A stretch of DNA of 40,835 nucleotides from a virus. Below the pieces are notes generated by a model. It had not been told where the DNA came from. It searched no databases and saw only the letters and a list, made by a program, of their open reading frames with translations. Shown one piece after another: positions 1 through 6,636 of the stretch. The stretch is from the IMG/VR virus record IMGVR_UViG_3300035698_005033, positions 1 through 40,835 of that record. One strand, written 5' to 3'. A program made the position numbers and the translations under genes. How positions within the stretch are numbered: position 1 is the stretch's first letter; the number at the start of each line of letters is the position of its first letter.

Positions 1-2083
1 CAGCCGCAGTCCAAGAGGGTGCGGAAGAAGTCCCGTTAGAAGTTAAGACATAGGTTGAAGTTCCGTTCGCCAACTCCTGAACATCTCCGCTTCCATCTGA
101 ATAAAATGTTTTCCAATTTCCCTGATAGTCAAAGTCAGCTAAGGTTACATTCGAATAATCTATTTCATTGTCAGATACAGAACCAGTATTTAAAGCCCCA
201 TTAGCGTCTAAATCAGTAGCTGCTCCGAAATCTCCTGCGTCTGGCACATCATCATTCATATCGTCTACCACAAAATCAAATGCGTTATTAACATCGTCAT
301 AAGTAATTGTAATCCGAGTATTTACACTATCAGCGTCTTTTAAAAGAAGATTAACATAATCGTCAACTTCTTCTTGAGTCAAGGTTGCTGAAATATAAGC
401 AGCTGAAGTATTTTCTGCCTCTGTCCAGACATCAAATCCGCCCTCAAAAGCCCCTGAAGCATCTACTCCGATTATCGCATGTCCTGAAGTTGCATTAGCT
501 CCATTAGAGGCAAGAGCAGTAGCAGTTCCTGCATTTCCCGTGCAGGTTGAACAAGTAAGTGTATTAGTAATATCTGCGTCAACTACATTAGTCCAACTCC
601 AATTATGCAGGTCGGTATCAACCTCAATAGTCGCATTAGATAAAATCGCAGAAGTTCCGCCTGTAATAGTAAGGACACTTGAAGTTGCTTCTGTTAGATT
701 CCCTTTGTTTATATTTATATCAAAGCTATCATTAGGGTCTTCTACTATGCTGAAAGTAGTTCCGTCAAAATCAAGGTTAATCGCATTTGCACTCTGGTCT
801 GCTCCGTTTATTTCAAGGTTAGCAAAAGTATTGGTATCGGTATAATTTCCAGCATTTATATTTACTGCCCCTAAATCAGAAGTCCAATCTAAATGCTCAT
901 TAGCTGTAAAGTTTAAAAGTGAATCGTGGTCTATCTCTCCTAAGGTTAATCCTACTGTATCTCCAGTTAAGCTAATGCCAGTAGAGGTGGCTAAGTTGGT
1001 GTCATCGCTTATATCTACCTGCCCTAATGTTACAACCTGCCCAGACTGACTTAAGTAATTATAAGTCGTGGTATTCAAAGACATAGCGTCGTGTAATTCT
1101 GAATCATTTGCCAAACTCACACTCCAAATCGCCTCCATTTCTCCTTGTGTATCTATCTCGGTTTTTAAATAGTAATTAGTGGCAGAAGCATTCCATATCG
1201 GGTCAGATTCGGTTTTCAGCCAAGCATCTACATCTCCAGCTACTATCGTAGAATCTGCGTCCAAATAAATCTTGTCCACATAAGCATTAGCCCAATAAAC
1301 CCCTGCATATCCAAGATTAAAATTAGAATCGCTATAAGGATAAAAATGAGTATTAACCTGAACTCCTGTTTCCCCCGATAAATTATCTAAGTAATCAATA
1401 TATCCTACTGTCGCGTAAACCTCATTCCACCTTTTAGCATCGCTTCCCAAGTCGTCAGTATTGTTAGTATCAGAAATCAAAGAAGTATTTATGGCAACCG
1501 AAGATAAGTTTGAAAGAGAAACATCAGCCTTGCCTACCAGCTGACCCGTAGTAGCAAATCCTTCCCCACTCCAATCTCCCCAAGAATAAGCAGTAGCCCA
1601 CTCAGTAGTTGAAGCCGACAAAGGAATAATATAACTCCCATTTAAAGAGAAAACTCCCGTAGAGGTTGAATAATCAATCCCCGTAATAGTTTCCGAGATG
1701 GATTCTCTTGCCCTTGTGTTTGTAAAATAAAGATTAGTCCCCTCCGTTAAATCTCCCGTGTCTTTGGTAGTCAGCCAGTAGTCAGCACTTGTCGTTGACC
1801 AGCCTCCTGCTCCTGCACCACAATCGCTTCCCGTTCCTGTAACAACCCCATTGCTATCTACGTGTAAACATTGCGTAGAGCCACTAATCCCTGAAATTGT
1901 CAAGTTAACAGTATCGGTGTCTGTAGCGTTAATGTTTATAATCCTGTCAGTTGTAGAACCTACCCCGTAAGTTGAAATCGTAGGAACAAGGTAGTCATCA
2001 ATCGGAAACCAATAACTCCACTGCCCGAAAACGAGTAAAGGAATAAACAAACCTATTAAAATTAAACTTATGATTTTTTTCAT
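1..2083 (-). CDS. secreted phage fibre-like protein, 3' end outside window
   Basis: Translating the minus strand from ATG 2083 gives an uninterrupted frame of 694 codons running off the left edge, so the C-terminus is missing. Residues 1-20 look like a signal peptide (MKKIISLILIGLFIPLLVFG). The rest is rich in Thr, Ser, Asn and Asp. It has a fibre-type segment near residues 115-130 (TNLYFTNTRARESI) and a LGYAGVYWANAYVD segment, both typical of long phage or environmental-bacterial fibre proteins. The start overlaps the upstream stop as ATGA, so translation is probably coupled. If the genome is circular, the 3' end is the fragment at 40497-40835. The fibre or adhesin role is inferred from composition and position; the signal peptide is unusual for a virion protein. 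Confidence 0.75.
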   Translation of the reverse strand, partial: MKKIISLILIGLFIPLLVFGQWSYWFPIDDYLVPTISTYGVGSTTDRIININATDTDTVNLTISGISGSTQCLHVDSNGVVTGTGSDCGAGAGGWSTTSADYWLTTKDTGDLTEGTNLYFTNTRARESISETITGIDYSTSTGVFSLNGSYIIPLSASTTEWATAYSWGDWSGEGFATTGQLVGKADVSLSNLSSVAINTSLISDTNNTDDLGSDAKRWNEVYATVGYIDYLDNLSGETGVQVNTHFYPYSDSNFNLGYAGVYWANAYVDKIYLDADSTIVAGDVDAWLKTESDPIWNASATNYYLKTEIDTQGEMEAIWSVSLANDSELHDAMSLNTTTYNYLSQSGQVVTLGQVDISDDTNLATSTGISLTGDTVGLTLGEIDHDSLLNFTANEHLDWTSDLGAVNINAGNYTDTNTFANLEINGADQSANAINLDFDGTTFSIVEDPNDSFDININKGNLTEATSSVLTITGGTSAILSNATIEVDTDLHNWSWTNVVDADITNTLTCSTCTGNAGTATALASNGANATSGHAIIGVDASGAFEGGFDVWTEAENTSAAYISATLTQEEVDDYVNLLLKDADSVNTRITITYDDVNNAFDFVVDDMNDDVPDAGDFGAATDLDANGALNTGSVSDNEIDYSNVTLADFDYQGNWKTFYSDGSGDVQELANGTSTYVLTSNGTSSAPSWTAA

Positions 2084-2973
2084 ACCCACGCTACTATAAT
2101 TACGACCCCACTTCCAGTTGGACTTTGGAAGTAAATCGTCTTAGTTGTTAAATCTAATCCTCCTTTCTCGTCAAAATTGCCCGCAGGAATAGGAATATAA
2201 TCTACACTACTCCAATCGTTCCCGTGAGTAGCCATACAGTATTTAAGCACAGCCCTATGGGGATTTAGCTTATTGCTTCCCATAGCATAAATCTTAAACC
2301 TCTTTGTATGGTCTGGCAGAAGTTGGGAGTATTCCGTATCAGCAATAGTCAAAGCAACATTGTAAATGTGTATTCCTGTCGCACTTTCTAAAAGGTTAGC
2401 CGTAGCATTCTGTTTGTTCTTGATAAATACCCTGCTCGGACTTCCTCCAATTATCCCTCCTGCTTTTCCTTTTTCTTCCACTCCACCCTTAGCTTCATAT
2501 CCTTTTCCCCGATATGTAAGAATAACAGGCAACGGCTTTTTATAAGTAATCCCGTTCCAAAAAGTTTTCAAATCGCTGATAAAGTCCGCCATCTTCTTTA
2601 TTCCTAAAACCTCTAAAACCTTCGGAAACTTAATGTCGCTTGCCTTAACATTAACAGGCGTAGGATTAACTACTATCTTCGGTTGAGGAATATCCCTTAC
2701 AATAACCTTCGGCTCGGGAACTTTTATTATAGGAGGAGAAACATTTATCTGCGGTTCAATTTTAATCTGCTCTATCGCTTTTATTAATTTCTTCTCATCA
2801 ATAAGAGGTTTGAATAAATCCCTGATAACATCTAATGCCATCATCTTTCTTCCTTTCGCATCTTTTATTTTCTTCACCTCTTTTTTGAAAACCTCAATCT
2901 CTCCCTCGCCAACCCCCGAAGTATTTAAAATATCCTCCAACTGCTTTTCAATTGTTTCTATTTCATTTGGCAT
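2080..2973 (-). CDS. hypothetical virion-associated protein
   Basis: This 297-residue protein has three visible parts. An N-terminal charged, coiled-coil-like region covers about 1-75. A proline-rich linker covers about 75-120 (repeated P-x-[IV] steps such as PPIIKVPEPK and PQPKIVVNPTP). The C-terminal part, about 140-297, is probably beta-rich and ends in a hydrophobic strand (GVVIIVAWV). The start lies 11 bases inside the end of the portal-MuF gene, and the stop overlaps the fibre gene by 4 bases, so all three are likely cotranslated. A structural role such as fibre adaptor or head accessory is inferred only from this position. I do not recognise the family. Confidence 0.7.
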   Translation of the reverse strand: MPNEIETIEKQLEDILNTSGVGEGEIEVFKKEVKKIKDAKGRKMMALDVIRDLFKPLIDEKKLIKAIEQIKIEPQINVSPPIIKVPEPKVIVRDIPQPKIVVNPTPVNVKASDIKFPKVLEVLGIKKMADFISDLKTFWNGITYKKPLPVILTYRGKGYEAKGGVEEKGKAGGIIGGSPSRVFIKNKQNATANLLESATGIHIYNVALTIADTEYSQLLPDHTKRFKIYAMGSNKLNPHRAVLKYCMATHGNDWSSVDYIPIPAGNFDEKGGLDLTTKTIYFQSPTGSGVVIIVAWV

Positions 2974-5900
2974 TTAAAGTGTCCCTTATTTCTACTTTTA
3001 ATTTAGACAACTCCTTCCTTTGTTTCAGCAAGAACTCCTGAGCTTCGTCCATCTCATTCCATTCTGCTGACTTCTTTCTCAAAAGCTTTGAAGCCAAAGA
3101 ATCCCTTTTAATGATAGGATTTCTTGGAGGTTTAAAAACATTAACAGTTTCAAAAGCATCTCTCAAACTTTTAGGCATACCCTCTATTGCGGGTTTATCT
3201 ACCTCCTTATTCATAATCTCAACCCATAACCCCCGACAGTTAGCGTGTATCTGGTCGTTGTGAGTAAATGGGTCGCTTTTTTTGAAAACCCTCCCATCGA
3301 TAGAAAGGCAATAATTACAATTATGCACCAGTATCCCATTTGCAAAATAAGTCCTATCGTTCGCTACCGAAAGATTATAAACTATCGCTTGTTTTACTTG
3401 ACTAATTGTGCTATAATTAAGTTGATGACTAAATACATTTGCAAGTTTTGTAAAAAATCCTTTGTTCCTAAATATCCTTATGATAAATATGGGCGTATTC
3501 CTCAATACTGCTCTCTTAAATGCTTTCATAAAAATAATAGAACAGGAAAATATATTAGATGTAAAACTTGTGGCAAATTGGTATATTCTCCTAAAACAAG
3601 ACCTCGTATATATTGCAGTATGACTTGTCGAGATAAACTGAAACATACCACTAAGATATGTCCGAACTGTAAAAAAGAGTTTCAAGTTCCAATCTCTAAT
3701 GCTGACAGGTATAATTTTTGTAGTAGAAAATGCAAAACTGCTAAAACCATTTACAAAAAATGTCTTCGCTGTGGAAAGATAATTAGACCAAGAGGAAAAA
3801 GAAAAGATATTAAATTTTGCTCTGAAAACTGTCGCCGTCCTCCCGTTTTTTCTATCTGCATTCATTGTGGTAAATCTTTTAGAGTTACTCCTACAGTCTA
3901 TAAATCTCGCAGATTCTGTTCCATATCTTGCTACAGAAAATATCGGGGTGAAACTTCTATTGAAAAGAAAGTTAGAGAAATTTTGGATAAACTCAAAATC
4001 AAATATATTCAAGAAAGAAAAATTGGCAGATATTCTATTGACTTTTTTCTTACAGACTATTGGATTGCTTTGGAAGTTGACGGCTCTTATTGGCATAAAA
4101 ATCCTGAAAAGGACACTCGCAAAAACTCGTATCTTGCTAAACACAATATCAAGGTTATTAGAGTTCCAAAATTGATGATAAAATCTGATGAGATTACAAA
4201 GCAATTTATTCTTTCTGAAATTAACAAACTTATCCCCAATCCTTAAATTCATTGCTATTACCCAACCTTTACCTTTCACCCAAAATGGATGTTCAGCTGT
4301 AACGGTTATTTTTTTTCGCCCAATTTTCAGATCTACCATTTGTCCATCATATCTTCTTTGCATTGCTACCGATACTTTCTCTATTCCCTTATGCGTAAAA
4401 ACCTTATCGCCTACTTTTATATCCTCGATATTCCTATCGCCATCTATAGTGCTAATTTTTGTTCCAGTTGGAAAACAAGTAACCGAGTCTAAAATCTCAC
4501 TTCTCTGTAAGGCATAAATCTCTTTCTCGTAAACATCAAAAGAAGCTCGCCTTCCCTGATTGACAGCACTCCCTATTGTAATTGCAGGCACGTTATATCC
4601 TATCCTTTCCGCCTCCCTCCTGATAGCCGTTATAATCCCTGCTAAAGTTTCCCTCAAAGCTTTCTTCTGTTGCAAAGAAGTCAACAAAGATAGCTTTCCG
4701 CTTTTCATTAAATCGTTTGCCATTATATCTGTCAGGTTATCAGCACTCCTTGTTATATTCCGTAAAGCCTCCCTTGTAGTAGGAGGAACGGCTTTTTTCA
4801 TCTCGTGAGAAGCTATCATCTTCCCATACTCAAACATATCCTTACTTGTATTATAAACTTCCTTCCGATAGTCCTTTTGGTAAGCGACAACAATCTCTTT
4901 TAATGCCTTGCTTTTCTCTGCTCCATCTTTTATCTCTAAAACCCTCTGCATATCGTTTATCAGCCTATCGCTTGAAGATTTCAAAACTCCTGTAATAGAT
5001 TTCCTAAGTTTCTTTTCCGCTACATCCATCTTTGACTGAATGTCTTTGAAGTTAACCTTCTTCTCCGCAAATGTCAGCTCCCTCCAAGTAATGAACTCAC
5101 TCACTTTTCTTTCTGCCATCTTCTCTTTCTCCTCTATCTCCTTTTTCTTCGGAACAGCCTTAGTCTTTTCCTTTTCTTCTTCCTCTGGCTTCTCTGGTAA
5201 GTTCATCAATTCCCTAACCCTATCCTCTAACTTCTCGTCAGGAGTAATTATTCCCTGTTGCGTAAGACTCGACAACGCCTTCGCAATCTTGTCATATTCT
5301 ACTGCTCCAATCTTGGCAAACTTTAATTGAGGATATTCCTCCACCGTATAATTCAAATCTACTAACTGCCGAACAGCATACTTATTTATAATATCACAGC
5401 ATTGCCTTGCGATTGCAGTTAAGTTATTATGGAAAACTGTCGAATGGTCTTGACTTAAAGCTCTCGACCCAGTATTTCCAGAACCCAAATCCAGAAATTG
5501 AGCCAGAACGCTTAAGAGGATTTCCCTATTGTATCTTTTAATTGTCGCTGTCGGATCTTTTAATGTTTTCGCTTTCATATCTGTAAATCCCATTTCCCAG
5601 CCATTTGGAATAATAACATACCCCCATTCGTTAGCCCTAACATTTTTTAAAAGTTCCTCCGCTCTCGCTTTATCCCTATCAGTATGTTTTGTTGGCAACA
5701 CAATATAAGGAATGCCCAATCCCTGACGTTCAAAAGCCATAGCATTTATTTTCTCCGTGTGCTTCTTGTAATACCAAGACCTGTAAGCACTCCTCAAAAC
5801 AGAACTGCCTAACCAGTTATCCCCTTCCTTCCTATGTGTAAATATAATAAGTTTTTCTATCGGTATTGAAATACTCCCTCCATCTTGCAATTGCTGGACT

Positions 5901-6394
5901 ATCCCATCTTTGCCATTCTCCGTTTGCCATTTCGAAATCGACGCTTGCTTTCGAGGAGCAAACTTCCTCCAGCCAATCATTTCCCTTCCGTTAAACTTTA
6001 CAGGCTTGAAAACTTTTTCAAACACGCTAAACCCAAAAGGAAGCATCAGTAATGCTTGCCTTAAAAAGTCGTCCCACGTAATCGACATATACTCAAATAG
6101 ACATTGAGAAATGAACTCTGCTACATCTTTATCTTTTTTCTCCTCTGATATTGGCTCTACATACCACTTAGTTGCCCTAATCGGCAACTCGCAAGCCAGT
6201 AAGGAAGCCTTAATCACGCCATCACTCTTTTTCATCTTGTCGTAAGTAATAATAGCACTCGAACCAGTTAAAGCCGTAACATAATCCTCATCAATAATAT
6301 GACCACCGAAAATTGTAGTGCCCGACTCCCCTAATTCCCTACTTCCAACAGTAGGGGTTTTAAATATCTTTTTGATATTATCAAATATCTTCAT
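2963..6394 (-). CDS. portal-MuF fusion protein interrupted by an intein
   Basis: The 1143-residue precursor joins a Mu gp29-like (DUF935-type) portal, about residues 1-400, through a Glu/Lys-rich linker to a MuF/SPP1 gp7-like head morphogenesis domain, about 430-639 and 1026-1080. An intein occupies residues 640-1025. Removing it joins DSVT to CNYC and restores the MuF signature C-x2-C...DGR...H.NCRG, giving a mature protein of about 757 residues. The portal forms the dodecameric DNA gate; MuF proteins are minor head proteins taken in with it. The gene follows the large terminase, as expected. A promoter-like site at 6419-6446 precedes it. Fusion of the two normally separate genes is uncommon. 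Family calls rest on motifs and order. Confidence 0.88.
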   Translation of the reverse strand: MKIFDNIKKIFKTPTVGSRELGESGTTIFGGHIIDEDYVTALTGSSAIITYDKMKKSDGVIKASLLACELPIRATKWYVEPISEEKKDKDVAEFISQCLFEYMSITWDDFLRQALLMLPFGFSVFEKVFKPVKFNGREMIGWRKFAPRKQASISKWQTENGKDGIVQQLQDGGSISIPIEKLIIFTHRKEGDNWLGSSVLRSAYRSWYYKKHTEKINAMAFERQGLGIPYIVLPTKHTDRDKARAEELLKNVRANEWGYVIIPNGWEMGFTDMKAKTLKDPTATIKRYNREILLSVLAQFLDLGSGNTGSRALSQDHSTVFHNNLTAIARQCCDIINKYAVRQLVDLNYTVEEYPQLKFAKIGAVEYDKIAKALSSLTQQGIITPDEKLEDRVRELMNLPEKPEEEEKEKTKAVPKKKEIEEKEKMAERKVSEFITWRELTFAEKKVNFKDIQSKMDVAEKKLRKSITGVLKSSSDRLINDMQRVLEIKDGAEKSKALKEIVVAYQKDYRKEVYNTSKDMFEYGKMIASHEMKKAVPPTTREALRNITRSADNLTDIMANDLMKSGKLSLLTSLQQKKALRETLAGIITAIRREAERIGYNVPAITIGSAVNQGRRASFDVYEKEIYALQRSEILDSVTCFPTGTKISTIDGDRNIEDIKVGDKVFTHKGIEKVSVAMQRRYDGQMVDLKIGRKKITVTAEHPFWVKGKGWVIAMNLRIGDKFVNFRKNKLLCNLIRFYHQFWNSNNLDIVFSKIRVFASVLFRIFMPIRAVNFQSNPIVCKKKVNRISANFSFLNIFDFEFIQNFSNFLFNRSFTPIFSVARYGTESARFIDCRSNSKRFTTMNADRKNGRTATVFRAKFNIFSFSSWSNYLSTAKTFFVNGFSSFAFSTTKIIPVSIRDWNLKLFFTVRTYLSGMFQFISTSHTAIYTRSCFRRIYQFATSFTSNIFSCSIIFMKAFKRAVLRNTPIFIIRIFRNKGFFTKLANVFSHQLNYSTISQVKQAIVYNLSVANDRTYFANGILVHNCNYCLSIDGRVFKKSDPFTHNDQIHANCRGLWVEIMNKEVDKPAIEGMPKSLRDAFETVNVFKPPRNPIIKRDSLASKLLRKKSAEWNEMDEAQEFLLKQRKELSKLKVEIRDTLNAK
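3389..3417 (+). promoter_or_regulatory. promoter for the antisense endonuclease
   Basis: The plus strand reads TTGTTT, a 17-base spacer, then TATAAT with an extended -10 (TGcTATAAT). The -10 ends 7 bases before the ATG at 3425, so transcription would start at or next to the start codon. It lies inside the coding sequence of intein block F on the other strand, so splicing-domain codons and promoter share the same bases. The call is by consensus match only. Confidence 0.7.
3425..4246 (+). CDS. antisense homing endonuclease, zinc repeats plus Vsr/EDxHD-like nuclease
   Basis: This 273-residue protein is read on the strand opposite the intein. Residues 1-170 hold five tandem C-x2-C ... [FY]CSxxC units, each about 30 residues, that look like treble-clef or zinc-ribbon DNA-binding fingers. 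Residues 172-268 resemble Vsr/DUF559-type nucleases: a helix with TSIEKKV, then RYSIDFFL with the likely catalytic Asp, ALEVDGSYWH, and a final strand IKVIRV. Such EDxHD enzymes are known homing endonucleases associated with split inteins and introns. The ATG at 3425 is chosen because the finger repeats start there and a promoter lies just upstream. There is no clear Shine-Dalgarno, so the mRNA may be leaderless. A homing role is inferred from position and fold. Confidence 0.88.
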   Translation: MTKYICKFCKKSFVPKYPYDKYGRIPQYCSLKCFHKNNRTGKYIRCKTCGKLVYSPKTRPRIYCSMTCRDKLKHTTKICPNCKKEFQVPISNADRYNFCSRKCKTAKTIYKKCLRCGKIIRPRGKRKDIKFCSENCRRPPVFSICIHCGKSFRVTPTVYKSRRFCSISCYRKYRGETSIEKKVREILDKLKIKYIQERKIGRYSIDFFLTDYWIALEVDGSYWHKNPEKDTRKNSYLAKHNIKVIRVPKLMIKSDEITKQFILSEINKLIPNP

Positions 6395-6414
6395 TGTTAA
6401 ATTTCTGACCCTTA

Positions 6415-6636
6415 TTAAATAATAGCTCTTCCAAAACCTTTGTCAAGTCTTAAAGTTCTTTCTGCTCTCATATGACAACTTCTACATAAAGATATTAAGT
6501 TTTCATCTCTATCATCTTTTCCTAATCTCCACGGCTTTTTATGGTGAACATCTAATTTCTTTTTTGCTCCACAATTTTGACAAGTATATCTATCTCTTTT
6601 TACAGCAAGATTGTAAAGTCCCTTAAAATTCAGCTG
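6415..6636 (-). pseudogene. HNH endonuclease fragment without a start codon
   Basis: An open frame of 73 codons follows the terminase stop on the minus strand. It encodes an HNH domain: RYTCQNCGAKKKLDVHHKKP, then NLISLCRSCHMRAE, i.e. two C-x2-C pairs and the HH/N/H core. No ATG, GTG or TTG precedes the domain in frame; the frame opens at a TGA at 6637-6639, and only CTG at 6631-6633 could serve. It overlaps the last bases of the large terminase in another frame. It may be the N-terminally truncated remnant of a homing endonuclease, or an unusual coupled gene. HNH proteins beside terminases also assist packaging in HK97-like phages, so function is not excluded. Confidence 0.6.
6419..6446 (-). 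promoter_or_regulatory. possible promoter upstream of portal-MuF
   Basis: The minus strand reads TTGACA (6441-6446), a 16-base spacer, then TATTAT (6419-6424). It sits in the 3' end of the HNH fragment, about 25 bases before the portal ATG. It would boost portal expression independently of the terminase transcript. Consensus match only. Confidence 0.45.

Larger units (their letters stand above)
3320..4477 (-). other. intein in the MuF domain with no in-frame endonuclease
   Basis: The intein is 386 residues. Block A begins with Cys1 (CFPTGTKIS...VGDKVFTH). Block B contains TVTAEHPFWV with the usual T-x2-H. Block F/G ends AIVYNLSVANDRTYFANGILVHN, split here as AIVYNLSVAND then RTYFANGILVHN, followed by Cys+1 of the extein. 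All splicing residues expected of a class 1 intein (Cys1, block B Thr/His, penultimate His, terminal Asn, Cys+1) are present. Between about residues 717 and 990 the frame is open but reads as low-complexity Phe/Ser/Asn/Arg sequence, with no LAGLIDADG or HNH motif. That stretch is the exact antisense of the plus-strand endonuclease gene. The splicing domains alone total about 110 residues, a mini-intein size. Confidence 0.92.

Noticed and set aside
540-845. 101-codon plus-strand open frame with ATG-like start
   Set aside because: It is antisense to the fibre gene, which is open over its whole length and has a signal peptide and fibre motifs; the plus frame shows no domain.
3867-4517. Further plus-strand frames over the intein (3867-4175, 4188-4517, 4289-4492)
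   Set aside because: They overlap the endonuclease or block A/B coding in other frames and translate to low-complexity hydrophobic sequence without motifs.
5040-5330. 96-codon plus-strand frame over the portal linker
   Set aside because: It is the antisense of the Glu/Lys-rich linker, which gives Ser/Phe-rich low complexity.
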